64,000 nucleotides of DNA from the NCBI GenBank assembly GCA_023386315.1, contig JAEWJZ010000023.1, positions 89,045 to 153,044 of the forward strand, given 5' to 3'. Within the stretch, counting starts at the first letter, position 1; each line of letters opens with the position of its first letter. Both the position numbers and the translations under genes were made by a program. This DNA comes from Bacillota bacterium (lineage in GTDB: Bacteria > Bacillota > Clostridia > Lachnospirales > Lachnospiraceae). Below are positions 52,140-60,739 of the stretch, piece after piece. Under the pieces are notes generated by a model. That model searched no databases. It saw only the letters and a program-made list of their open reading frames with translations, and had not been told where the DNA came from.

Positions 52140-53885
52140 TTAATTTTCATTAATTGATCTTTTTACATAGCTGGTGTGAAGAAGGTGATGTGCCTTCTCG
52201 CTTCCAGGTGCGCCAAGGAATGTATCATAAAGTTCCTTGATCGCCGGGTTCTCATGGGATTTACGGATAGATGAAGCTTCATCGGCATCGTAGAGAACTT
52301 TTGCACGCAGAGTACGGATATCTGTGGTGTTACGTACATATCCTGGCTGCTGAGGCTGACCGCCGCCGTTTACACAGCCGCCTGGACAACCCATGATTTC
52401 AATGAAGTGGTAATCAGCTTCGCCGGATTTAACCTTGTTTAAAAGGTCTCTTGCATTGCCAAGACCGGAAGCAACAGCAACTTTTACATCCATATCACCT
52501 ACATGGTAGGTGGCTTCCTTGATGCCTTGTGTACCACGGACATCAGTGAATTCCAGCTTCTGCAGTTCTTCACCAGTTAATGTCTCAACAGCAGTACGAA
52601 GAGCTGCCTCCATAACACCGCCGGTAGCACCGAAGATAACGCCTGCACCGGAATAGATTCCGAGAGGTGCATCAAATTCTTCGTCAGGAAGATTGTTAAA
52701 ACGGATACCAGCCTGTTTGATCATTCTGGCTAATTCTCTGGTTGTCATGGCATAATCCACATCAGCAACGCCGTTGGCATCCTGATCATCTCTGCCGATC
52801 TCAAATTTCTTGGCAGTACATGGCATAATGCTGACAGATACGATATCTTCCGGCTTTAAGCCCATCTTTTCTGCATAGTAGGATTTTGCGATGGCACCAA
52901 ACATCTGCTGCGGGGATTTACAGGAAGATAAATTCTCTGTCATATCCGGGAAGTAGTGCTCGCAGTATTTAACCCAGCCAGGGGAGCAGGAGGTAATCAG
53001 TGGAAGTACGCCTCCGTGCTGTACACGGTGGATGAATTCGTGAGCTTCTTCCATAATGGTTAAATCTGCACTGAAGTTGGTATCAAATACTTTATCAAAG
53101 CCCAGTCTTCTGAGAGCAGCAGCCATCTTGCCTTCCACATTGGTTCCGATCGGATTATCGAATTCTTCACCCAGAGCAGCACGTACAGAAGGTGCAGTCT
53201 GAACGATGACATGCTTTGTGGGGTCTGCAATGGCAGCAGTTACTTCGTCAATACTGGATTTTTCGTAAAGGGCGCCTGTCGGGCAGACTGCGATACACTG
53301 TCCGCAGGAAACACAGCTGGTTTCTCCAAGGCCCATATCAAAGGCAGAACCGATAAATGTGGCAAATCCACGCTCATTTGGTCCGATTACGCCGATTCCC
53401 TGTACTTTCTCACAGACTGCGGTACAGCGGCGGCAGAGGATACATTTGCTGTTGTCTCTGACCATGTGAGTAGCACTCTCGTCCAGAAGGGAGGGAGTCT
53501 TGTCACCGTCAAAGTAGTTATCTGCATCCACACCCAGTTCCTTACATAAGGTCTGCAGTTCGCAGTTTCCGCTGCGTACACAGGATAAGCAGGAACGGTC
53601 ATGGTTGGAAAGAATCAGCTGAAGTGTTTTCTTTCTGTATTCCCGAAGGCTTGGAGTGTTGGTCTTTACTTCTAAGCCTGGATTGATTGGGTATACGCAG
53701 GAAGCGGCAAGTCTGCCTCCGTTGATCTCAACGGTACAGATCCGGCATGCTGCGATTTCATTGGTATCTTTTAAAAAGCATAAAGTCGGTATCTCAACAT
53801 GGGCAAGTCTGGCAGCTTCCAGAATGGTGGAGCCTGCCGGAGCGCTTACGTCCATGCCATTGATTTTTATAGTGATATTCTCCAT
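52140..53885 (-). CDS. hydA: HydA, catalytic subunit of the electron-bifurcating [FeFe] hydrogenase
   Basis: 581 aa. ATG 53885 follows GGAGGGAG; ATG 53903 has none. Domains: [2Fe-2S] ferredoxin (Cys36, 47, 50, 63), His-Cys cluster (HDRSCLSCVRSGNC, 95-108), two [4Fe-4S] motifs (148-158, 191-201), H-cluster domain with TSCSPGW (298-304), MPCTAKKFE (354-362) and MGCPGGCVNGGGQ (498-510), and a C-terminal small-subunit helix. It makes H2 using electrons from reduced ferredoxin and NADH together, or the reverse. The first motif has Ser where many enzymes have a second Cys. Confidence 0.94.
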   Translation of the reverse strand: MENITIKINGMDVSAPAGSTILEAARLAHVEIPTLCFLKDTNEIAACRICTVEINGGRLAASCVYPINPGLEVKTNTPSLREYRKKTLQLILSNHDRSCLSCVRSGNCELQTLCKELGVDADNYFDGDKTPSLLDESATHMVRDNSKCILCRRCTAVCEKVQGIGVIGPNERGFATFIGSAFDMGLGETSCVSCGQCIAVCPTGALYEKSSIDEVTAAIADPTKHVIVQTAPSVRAALGEEFDNPIGTNVEGKMAAALRRLGFDKVFDTNFSADLTIMEEAHEFIHRVQHGGVLPLITSCSPGWVKYCEHYFPDMTENLSSCKSPQQMFGAIAKSYYAEKMGLKPEDIVSVSIMPCTAKKFEIGRDDQDANGVADVDYAMTTRELARMIKQAGIRFNNLPDEEFDAPLGIYSGAGVIFGATGGVMEAALRTAVETLTGEELQKLEFTDVRGTQGIKEATYHVGDMDVKVAVASGLGNARDLLNKVKSGEADYHFIEIMGCPGGCVNGGGQPQQPGYVRNTTDIRTLRAKVLYDADEASSIRKSHENPAIKELYDTFLGAPGSEKAHHLLHTSYVKRSINEN

Positions 53886-53902
53886 GATACAATCTCCCTC
53901 CA

Positions 53903-55690
53903 TTATTTTTTATAGACAGCGCCGAATTTACATTTTTCCATACAAACGCCGCATTTGATACATTTCTCAGGATCAATGACATGTAAATTCTTAACAGATC
54001 CGGTAATGGCGTTAGCCGGACAGTTTCTGGCACAAAGCGTACAGCCCTTGCACTTGTCTGCATCGATGTAGTAGGAAAGAAGAGCCTTACATACACCGGC
54101 CGGACATTTCTTGTCATAAATATGGGCATTGTATTCGTCACGGAAGTACTTTAAGGTTGAAAGTACCGGGTTTGGAGCTGTCTGTCCAAGTCCGCAGGCA
54201 GAGTTGGCCTTAACGTAATAGCACAGTTCTTCCAGACGGTCTAAATCTTCCGGTTTTGCCTGTCCCTTTGTGATTTTGTCAAGTATTTCAAGCATACGCT
54301 TGGTACCGATACGGCATGGGGTACATTTACCGCAGGATTCCTCAACTGTAAACTCTAAGAAGAATTTAGCGATATCGACCATACAGTCGGTCTCATCCAT
54401 TACGATTAAACCGCCGGAGCCCATCATGGAGCCAATAGCCAGAAGGTTGTCGTAATCGATGGGAATATCATAGTGTTCGGTAGGAATACAGCCGCCGGAA
54501 GGTCCGCCGGTCTGGGCAGCTTTGAATTTCTTTCCATTAGGAATGCCGCCGCCGATCTCCTCGATGATTTCACGCAGAGTGGTACCCATAGGAACTTCTA
54601 CCAGACCGGTGTTGTGAATCTTGCCGCCTAAAGCGAATACTTTTGTTCCCTTGGACTTCTCGGTACCCATGGAAGCAAACCATTCCGGACCGTTTAAGAT
54701 AATCTGTGGGATATTTGCATAAGTTTCAACATTGTTTAAGATGGTTGGTTTGCCGAACAAACCTTTCTGGGCAGGGAACGGAGGTCTTGGTCTTGGTTCA
54801 CCGCGGTTTCCTTCAATGGATACCATCAGTGCAGTTTCCTCGCCGCATACGAATGCACCAGCGCCCAAACGGAGATCAATGTTAAAGGAAAATCCTGTTC
54901 CGAAGATATCATCGCCTAAAAGTTCCATCTCTCTTGCCTGTGCAATGGCAATTTTAAGACGGTCAACAGCGATTGGATACTCAGCACGAACATAGATATA
55001 ACCCTGGGATGCGCCGATGGCGTAACCTGCGATAGTCATAGCTTCCAGTAATGCATGAGGATCTCCCTCTAATACGGAACGGTCCATGAATGCGCCTGGA
55101 TCACCTTCGTCTGCATTACAGCATACGTATTTCTGATCCGCATCATTCTGCTTAGCCAGTTTCCACTTCATTCCAGTAGGGAAGCCAGCGCCGCCACGTC
55201 CTCTTAATCCGCTGTCTAAAAGAACCTGGATTACTTCATCTGGTGTCATCTCGGTAAGAACCTTGCCAAGTGCCTGATATCCGCCGGTACCGATGTATTC
55301 TTCGATTTCCTCCGGATTAATAACACCGCAGTTTCTTAAAGCGATTCTGTGCTGTTTTTTGTAAAAATCCGTATCACTTAAGGCTTTGATTCCTGACGGA
55401 GTTACGGTCTCGTCATAAAGAAGGCGTTCAACCGGACGTCCCTTTAATAAGTGTTCACTTACAATCTCCGGAATATCTTCTTCTTTTACCATTGCATAAA
55501 AAGTGGCATCCGGGTAAATAATCATAATAGGACCCAGAGCACAGAGACCATGACAGCCTGTCTGTACTACGGATACTTCTTCAGAAAGACCCTGCTTTCC
55601 TAATTCATCTCTTAATTTAACCATAATCTGCTGGCTTCCGGAGGAAGTACATCCGGTGCCGCCGCAAACCAATACATGTGAACGATACAT
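53903..55690 (-). CDS. hydB: HydB, NuoF-like flavin subunit of the bifurcating hydrogenase
   Basis: 595 aa. Residues 1-90: thioredoxin-fold [2Fe-2S] domain (CGGTGC...TGCHGLC). Residues ~130-400: NuoF FMN/NADH domain (GRGGAGFPTGMKW, CNADEGDPGAFMD). Then SLBB, a [4Fe-4S] NuoF motif (ESCGKCTPCRIGT) and two C-terminal ferredoxin motifs (CKGCTLCARNCP, CIKCGVCMEKC). It binds NAD(H) and FMN and is thought to house the bifurcation site. 12 bases from the preceding gene, 17 to hydA. Confidence 0.94.
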   Translation of the reverse strand: MYRSHVLVCGGTGCTSSGSQQIMVKLRDELGKQGLSEEVSVVQTGCHGLCALGPIMIIYPDATFYAMVKEEDIPEIVSEHLLKGRPVERLLYDETVTPSGIKALSDTDFYKKQHRIALRNCGVINPEEIEEYIGTGGYQALGKVLTEMTPDEVIQVLLDSGLRGRGGAGFPTGMKWKLAKQNDADQKYVCCNADEGDPGAFMDRSVLEGDPHALLEAMTIAGYAIGASQGYIYVRAEYPIAVDRLKIAIAQAREMELLGDDIFGTGFSFNIDLRLGAGAFVCGEETALMVSIEGNRGEPRPRPPFPAQKGLFGKPTILNNVETYANIPQIILNGPEWFASMGTEKSKGTKVFALGGKIHNTGLVEVPMGTTLREIIEEIGGGIPNGKKFKAAQTGGPSGGCIPTEHYDIPIDYDNLLAIGSMMGSGGLIVMDETDCMVDIAKFFLEFTVEESCGKCTPCRIGTKRMLEILDKITKGQAKPEDLDRLEELCYYVKANSACGLGQTAPNPVLSTLKYFRDEYNAHIYDKKCPAGVCKALLSYYIDADKCKGCTLCARNCPANAITGSVKNLHVIDPEKCIKCGVCMEKCKFGAVYKK

Positions 55691-55702
55691 CCTGATTCCT
55701 CC

Positions 55703-56080
55703 TTATTTGATATCAGCAGATGATAATGTGTAGTTTTGAACAACGTGTCCGCCCAGAAGATGCTCTTTATAAACTTCTTCTGCCTTCTCCGCTGTCATCT
55801 TTATGTAGGTTACTTTTTCTTTTCCCGGTTCCAAAACTTCTACGATAGGCTCATACTGGCATAAACCGATACAGCCTGTCTGGGTAACAGAAAAGCGGTC
55901 TGTCATATGGTTCTCCTGAACCAGATCTGACAATTTATTAAGAACAGGTCTTGCTCCGCTTGCAATTCCGCATGTTGCCATACCTACTAAAATACGGGTA
56001 CGGGCGTGATCTTCTCCGCGCATGCTGACCTGACTCTGCATCTTCTCACGAATTGCTTTTAATTCTTCAAGAGTCTTCAT
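55703..56080 (-). CDS. Small [2Fe-2S] thioredoxin-fold ferredoxin
   Basis: 125 aa. One [2Fe-2S] domain with the pattern VGMATCGIASGA near residue 35 and TGCIGLCQYEP near 70. It resembles the N-terminal domain of HydB and is commonly encoded inside clostridial hyd operons. It may be an extra electron carrier for the complex; not shown to be a stable subunit. Confidence 0.85.
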   Translation of the reverse strand: MKTLEELKAIREKMQSQVSMRGEDHARTRILVGMATCGIASGARPVLNKLSDLVQENHMTDRFSVTQTGCIGLCQYEPIVEVLEPGKEKVTYIKMTAEKAEEVYKEHLLGGHVVQNYTLSSADIK

Positions 56081-56104
56081 GTTTATCCTCCAATTCTGAC
56101 GGGT

Positions 56105-56662
56105 CTAGATGACCGCGCCTCCATCAGTCTCCAATTTGTTTTCAAATAAATAATCCTTTATGTAAGCGGCTACTTCAGGTGAGTCAAAGGCAATCTCACC
56201 GAGAATCTCCCGAAAGAGACGTGTATCCAGCTCAAAGGTCGCTTCGTTATAACGATAGATATAGAGAAAATCTGTATCCGGATGGCAGGTGATCAGTGTC
56301 TGAATCGTACAGTTTATATCACCTAAGGGCATTCGGTCTATATGGGAGAGCCCGAAAACAGCTGTTGTCTTCGTACCGGTTCCCAGTTCCGATTCAATGG
56401 AGAAGCTCCCTCCCGTGGATTCCGCTGCATATTTGAAAAACGGAATGCCAAGACCCACTTTTCTGGTCCGGCGGGTGGTAAAAAACGGGTCTGTTACATG
56501 TTCCAGCTGTTCTTTTGTCATTCCGCAGCCGTTATCTGAAAGTTCGACGGTCAGTTCATCTGTTAAGGTGTTCACAGATACAAGAATGGTAACGAGGCTG
56601 GCACCTGCCCGTGTGGAGTTCTCTGCCACATCCAAAATATTTAATGAAATCTCTGTCATCAT
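56105..56662 (-). CDS. HATPase-domain protein within the hyd operon
   Basis: 185 aa. GHKL ATP-binding boxes: N box DVAENSTRAGAS, G1 DNGCGM and G2 GLGIPFFKYAAE. There is no phosphoacceptor His, so it is an isolated kinase-like or anti-sigma-like ATPase domain. Starts (ATGATG) 13 bases after hydC with a weak ribosome site. Such a protein is recurrent in hydCBA operons; its partner is unknown but could be the PP2C encoded at 48822. Confidence 0.82.
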   Translation of the reverse strand: MMTEISLNILDVAENSTRAGASLVTILVSVNTLTDELTVELSDNGCGMTKEQLEHVTDPFFTTRRTRKVGLGIPFFKYAAESTGGSFSIESELGTGTKTTAVFGLSHIDRMPLGDINCTIQTLITCHPDTDFLYIYRYNEATFELDTRLFREILGEIAFDSPEVAAYIKDYLFENKLETDGGAVI

Positions 56663-56674
56663 AAGCGTATGGAA

Positions 56675-57169
56675 TTATTCGTATTTGGCTAAAATACCAG
56701 GAACATCATCGACTGTCAGTCTTCCGTAAACTTCTCCGTTCACCATCATGACAGGAGCCAGACCGCAGGCACCTACACAGCGGCAGGAATCCAAAGAAAA
56801 CTTTCCATCCGGAGTGCATTCTCCGTTGGTGATACCGAGAATTTCCTCGATTTTATGGAAAATGTCTCCGGAACCTTTTACATAGCATGCGGTTCCAAGA
56901 CAGACAGAAACCTGATATTTGCCCTTAGGCTGAAGCGCAAACTGGGAATAAAAAGTGGCAACACCATAAATCTTCTCAAGGGGAATACCCGCTTCATCAG
57001 AAATTATGGTCTGAACTTCAATTGGAAGATAGCCATAGATCTCCTGAGCCTTCTGCATGATCGGCATAAGAGATCCTTTTGTATCTTTGAGCTGGGAAAT
57101 CACTTCTTTCAAAGCAGCTTCCTGCTCTTTTGTCCCGTTAAACTGGACGCCTTGTTTTTTACAAGTCAT
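56675..57169 (-). CDS. hydC: HydC, NuoE-like subunit of the bifurcating hydrogenase
   Basis: 164 aa. ATG 57169 follows AAGGAGG by eight bases; the longer frame lacks a site. N-terminal helical bundle (SLMPIMQKAQEIYGYLP), then the thioredoxin-fold [2Fe-2S] domain with CLGTACYVKG and CRCVGACGLAPVM providing four Cys. It passes electrons between HydB and HydA. First gene of the minus-strand operon hydC-HATPase-ferredoxin-hydB-hydA. Confidence 0.93.
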   Translation of the reverse strand: MTCKKQGVQFNGTKEQEAALKEVISQLKDTKGSLMPIMQKAQEIYGYLPIEVQTIISDEAGIPLEKIYGVATFYSQFALQPKGKYQVSVCLGTACYVKGSGDIFHKIEEILGITNGECTPDGKFSLDSCRCVGACGLAPVMMVNGEVYGRLTVDDVPGILAKYE

Positions 57170-57378
57170 TTGATAACCTCCTTCAATGTTGCTTATGCAA
57201 TGTAACTGATATTTTATCATGTTATTGAGAAAAAATCTATAGTTTTAATCAAGATTCGACAAAAAAATAACGATAATTCCGTGGTAATTTTATACACCTG
57301 AGGCACTATTTATGATATAATTATCAATAATGTCTGGAATTGTGCGAATAGAGTGAATGAATGGAGGAAAAGGACCGT
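57170..57378. promoter_or_regulatory. Divergent control region between hydCBA and its regulatory operon
   Basis: On + an extended -10 TGATATAAT lies at 57313-57321. On - a weak TTGTCG-17-TAGATT pair lies around 57230-57262. I looked for a Rex operator (TTGTTAA-N4-TTAACAA type) and did not find a convincing one. Confidence 0.45.
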
Positions 57379-57726
57379 ATGACTGTCGAAGATATCAGGA
57401 AAATACTGGGCGCAAAAGTGCTGGTTGGAGAGGAGCATTTGTCTGAGGAGGTAAGAAGCGCGTGCGGCTCTGATATGATGAGCGATGTGCTTGCTTATTC
57501 AAAGGATCATTCCGTTCTGCTCACAGGCCTGTGCAATCCCCAGGTGGTTCGTACTGCTGAAATGCTGGATATCGTATGTATCGTGTTTGTAAGAGGGAAA
57601 AAGCCGGACGAAGCCATGCTTTCGATGGCGGCCGAGAGGGGGATTATTCTTCTGTCCACCGGGCACCGCATGTTTTCTGCCTGCGGAATGCTCTATGAGG
57701 CAGGACTTCACGGAGGTGCGATTTAA
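57379..57726 (+). CDS. DRTGG-domain protein, copy 1
   Basis: 115 aa. ATG 57379 follows AGGAAAAGG; ATG 57361 has no site. Single DRTGG domain (VEDIRKILGAKVLVG; then DMMSDVLAYSKDHSVLLTG; IVFVRGKKPDEAML), a fold found in phosphotransacetylase N-termini and CBS proteins and thought to bind a small ligand. Starts the regulatory operon divergent from hydCBA. Paralogue at 59575. Confidence 0.8.
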   Translation: MTVEDIRKILGAKVLVGEEHLSEEVRSACGSDMMSDVLAYSKDHSVLLTGLCNPQVVRTAEMLDIVCIVFVRGKKPDEAMLSMAAERGIILLSTGHRMFSACGMLYEAGLHGGAI

Positions 57727-58148
57727 TGATGGATGTGATTACGTTTCATTACACCATTTCTCCGGATGATTTTACAAGGGCAGGGGAGGCCAGCAGCGAT
57801 GTGAAGAGCAAATTAAAAAAAATGGGCGTCACACCGGAAGCAGTGCGTAAGGTTGCCATTGCCATGTATGAAGGAGAAATCAATATGGTAATACACGCAA
57901 AGGGCGGAGAGATCACGGTTCGTATTACCACAGAGAGCATTGAGATGATTTTAGAGGATGTAGGTCCCGGTATTCCGGATATTGAACTTGCGATGCAGGC
58001 CGGATATTCCACTGCTCCGGATGCGGTGCGTTCGCTGGGATTCGGGGCAGGCATGGGGCTGCCCAATATGAAAAAGTATTCCGATGTAATGGAGATAAAT
58101 ACGGTAATTGGAGAAGGAACTACCATTCGAATGGTGGTGAATCTATAG
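57726..58148 (+). CDS. Anti-sigma-type serine kinase/ATPase (RsbW-like)
   Basis: 140 aa; starts in the upstream stop (TAATG) with GGAGGTG before it. GHKL boxes: RKVAIAMYEGEINMVIHA (N box), LEDVGPGIPD (G1) and GFGAGMGLPNMKKYSD (G2). Matches single-domain RsbW/SpoIIAB-like kinases. Together with a PP2C at 48822 it could make a phospho-switch, although no STAS antagonist is encoded in the window. Confidence 0.85.
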   Translation: MMDVITFHYTISPDDFTRAGEASSDVKSKLKKMGVTPEAVRKVAIAMYEGEINMVIHAKGGEITVRITTESIEMILEDVGPGIPDIELAMQAGYSTAPDAVRSLGFGAGMGLPNMKKYSDVMEINTVIGEGTTIRMVVNL

Positions 58149-58184
58149 CCGTTAAAAATAATGGATTGCAAAAGGGGTGAACCA

Positions 58185-59597
58185 TTGGATAAATTTTATC
58201 ATTCTGTAAGACTTGACGAAGATCTCTGTATGGGATGCATTAACTGCATTAAGCGCTGTCCCACCCAGGCGATCAGAGTCAGAAATAAAAAGGCACAGAT
58301 TAACAGTAAATTCTGCATTGACTGCGGTGAGTGCATCCGTGTATGCCCTCATCATGCCAAACATGCCATTTACGATACCATGGAGGATTTAAAGGAGTTT
58401 GAATATACGGTAGCCCTGCCGGCTCCCTCCCTCTACAGCCAGTTCAATAACTTGGATGATGTGAACATTGTACTCAATGCCCTGCTGCTCATGGGATTTG
58501 ATGATGTTTTTGAAGTGAGCGCAGCAGCGGAGCTGGTGAGTGAGGCCACCAGAGAGTATTTAAGCAAAAATCCGGATAAGCTTCCGGTTATCAGCACAGC
58601 CTGTCCTTCCGTGGTGCGGCTCATACGGGTCCGGTTTCCTAATTTAATACCAAACCTTCTGCCGCTTAATCCGCCGGTTGAAGTGGCTGCCATACTTGCA
58701 GTCAGAAGGGCGATGGAAAAGACCGGACTTCCAAGGGAAAAGATAGGAATTATATTTATTTCTCCCTGCCCGTCCAAGGTGACTTATGCCAGATCTCCCC
58801 TGGGTACAGATCATAGTGAAGTGGATAAGGTCCTGGCCATCAAGGATGTCTATCCACGGCTTCTTTCCTGCATGAAGGCGGTGGGAGAGGAACCTCCCGA
58901 GATCGGAACTTCCGGGAAAATCGGGGTCAGCTGGGGAAGAAGCGGAGGAGAAGCAAGCGGTCTGTTTACAGAGGATTATTTAGCTGCGGATGGGATCGAG
59001 AATGTCATCCGGGTTCTTGAGGATATGGAAGACCAGAAATTTACCAATTTAAAATTCGTGGAGTTAAATGCCTGCAACGGAGGATGTGTCGGCGGTGTTC
59101 TCACTGTAGAGAATCCCTATGTCGCAGAGGTAAAATTAAAGCGCCTGCGCAAATATATGCCTGTGGCCAGGAGTCATATGGAATCAGAGGGAGAGGAACT
59201 TGTAAAATGGAACAGCATGGTCCAGTATGAGCCGGTATTTCATTTAGGAGATACCATGATGGAAAGCTTTGCAAGGATGAATCAGGTGGAACGGCTGCTG
59301 AAAAAATTCCCGGGGTTAGACTGCGGCTCCTGCGGTGCTCCCACTTGTAAGGCACTGGCAGAGGATATTGTCCGCGGGGAAGCGGCGGAATCGGACTGCA
59401 TTTATTTTCTCAGGGACAATGTCCACAAACTGACAAAGGAGGTTGCCAGACTGGCAGCTGATATAGAGGAGGGAGATGGAGACAGCTACAGTAAATTTAG
59501 AGCCATGACTTCATATATAGTAAGGATTTCTGATGAAATGAACCAGCTTGACAGGAAAGAGGGGAGAAATCAAAATGACGATAAGGGAACTGATTGA
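58185..59597 (+). CDS. Sensor-type [FeFe]-hydrogenase-like protein with Fes domain
   Basis: 470 aa from TTG 58185, six bases after AAAGGGGTGA; ATG 58161 lacks a site. Two [4Fe-4S] motifs (CMGCINCIKRCP, CIDCGECIRVCP). H-cluster motifs TACPSV, SPCPSKV and ACNGGCVGG. One of the paired cysteines of the usual TSCCP is Ala, so turnover is doubtful. C-terminal Fes domain CGSCGAPTC and a final Cys, then a coiled tail; no PAS. Likely senses H2 or redox and signals through the RsbW-like and DRTGG neighbours. Confidence 0.85.
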   Translation: MDKFYHSVRLDEDLCMGCINCIKRCPTQAIRVRNKKAQINSKFCIDCGECIRVCPHHAKHAIYDTMEDLKEFEYTVALPAPSLYSQFNNLDDVNIVLNALLLMGFDDVFEVSAAAELVSEATREYLSKNPDKLPVISTACPSVVRLIRVRFPNLIPNLLPLNPPVEVAAILAVRRAMEKTGLPREKIGIIFISPCPSKVTYARSPLGTDHSEVDKVLAIKDVYPRLLSCMKAVGEEPPEIGTSGKIGVSWGRSGGEASGLFTEDYLAADGIENVIRVLEDMEDQKFTNLKFVELNACNGGCVGGVLTVENPYVAEVKLKRLRKYMPVARSHMESEGEELVKWNSMVQYEPVFHLGDTMMESFARMNQVERLLKKFPGLDCGSCGAPTCKALAEDIVRGEAAESDCIYFLRDNVHKLTKEVARLAADIEEGDGDSYSKFRAMTSYIVRISDEMNQLDRKEGRNQNDDKGTD

Positions 59598-59919
59598 TAC
59601 TGGAGAATTTGAGATCATCCATGTGGGAGAGAGAACGGACAGAAGCATTACAAAACCATTTTGCTGTGATTTATTAAGCATTGCCATGGGCAAAGCGCCA
59701 GAGGGATGTGCATGGGTGACTGTTATGGGAAACATGAATACTCTTGCTGTTGCCTCCTTAACGGACGCAGCCTGTGTGATTCTGGCAGAGGGCGTGGCGC
59801 CTGATGAGGCAGCAAAGCAAAAGGCAAAGGAACAGAATATTACAGTAATGAAGACCGGGCTTCCCATTTTTGAAGCAGCTCTGCTGATTGAAAAAAGGCT
59901 TTCCCATGAAGAGGCTTGA
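59575..59919 (+). CDS. DRTGG-domain protein, copy 2
   Basis: 114 aa. ATG 59575 inside the end of the sensor gene (23-base overlap) with GAGGGGAG upstream. Same layout as copy 1: IRELIDTGEFEIIHVG, DLLSIAMGKAPEGCAWVTV, VILAEGVAPDEAA. Presumed ligand-binding regulatory module. Confidence 0.8.
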   Translation: MTIRELIDTGEFEIIHVGERTDRSITKPFCCDLLSIAMGKAPEGCAWVTVMGNMNTLAVASLTDAACVILAEGVAPDEAAKQKAKEQNITVMKTGLPIFEAALLIEKRLSHEEA

Positions 59920-60631
59920 GTATGATCTCCATATTCATTCCTGCTTATCCCCCTGCGGAGATGACGATATGACTCCCGGCAATATCGCAGGAATGGCTGC
60001 ATTAAAAGGACTTGATGTAATTGCAGTAACAGATCACAATACCTGTAAAAACTGTCCGGCAGTTCTTCATTTTGCAGAGGAGTTTGGAATTCTTGCAATT
60101 CCCGGAATGGAGCTGTGTACGTCGGAAGAGGTTCATGCGGTCTGCCTCTTTCCCACTCTTTTAAAGGCTATGGAGTTTGACGCATATGTGGAGAAAAAAC
60201 TGATCCCTTTTCCCAACAATGTGGAAATCTTTGGAAGGCAGCTGATATATAATAATGAAGATGAAGCCACAGGAATGGTGGAGAATCTTTTGATTAATTC
60301 CACGGAGATATCATTTGACGGGCTTTGGGATCTGGTCCGTTCTTTCGGCGGAGTCATGTTTCCGGCTCATTTGGACAAAAACGCCAACAGCCTGCTGTCA
60401 AACCTGGGTTTCGTTCCTCCTGACAGCCGTTTTACAGCCGCAGAAATGAGGAATTTGAACCGGCTGCCTGAACTGGTCAGACAAAATCCCTATCTTGAGA
60501 AATGCCTGATTTTACAAAATTCTGATGCCCATCAGCTGGGAGATATCAAAGAGCAGGGGGTAACCCTTGAAGCGGAAGAAAAAAGCGTGGAAGGAGTAAT
60601 TGCTTCCCTTTTAAAAGGGAAGAGGCTCTGA
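59906..60631 (+). CDS. PHP-domain phosphoesterase (TrpH/YciV-like)
   Basis: 241 aa. ATG 59906 overlaps the DRTGG gene by 14 bases; ribosome site weak (AAAGGC). Metal motifs: LHIHSCLSPCGDDD (HxH, residues ~7-9), TDHNTCKNC, PGMELCTSEE (Glu), FPAHLDKNAN and a late SDAHQLGD. Family members hydrolyse phosphoesters such as 3'-phosphonucleotides or short RNAs. Conserved at the end of hydrogenase regulatory operons; role there unknown. Confidence 0.86.
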   Translation: MKRLEYDLHIHSCLSPCGDDDMTPGNIAGMAALKGLDVIAVTDHNTCKNCPAVLHFAEEFGILAIPGMELCTSEEVHAVCLFPTLLKAMEFDAYVEKKLIPFPNNVEIFGRQLIYNNEDEATGMVENLLINSTEISFDGLWDLVRSFGGVMFPAHLDKNANSLLSNLGFVPPDSRFTAAEMRNLNRLPELVRQNPYLEKCLILQNSDAHQLGDIKEQGVTLEAEEKSVEGVIASLLKGKRL

Positions 60632-60667
60632 AGTACAGGCAGCAGACTTGTACTTCAGGTCTTTTTT
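60628..60667 (+). terminator. Intrinsic terminator of the regulatory operon
   Basis: Perfect 10-bp stem CTGAAGTACA/TGTACTTCAG overlapping the stop codon, then CTTTTTT. Confidence 0.88.
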
Positions 60668-60739
60668 CGCTTTTTGCTTTCCAATTTTCCTTATTTCCTG
60701 TATAGTAGTAGTTAGCTACAGGGAAAGGAATGATGTTTT

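Noticed and set aside
57170..57378. Rex operator in the hyd divergent region
   Set aside because: No sequence close to TTGTTAA-N4-TTAACAA was found by eye.
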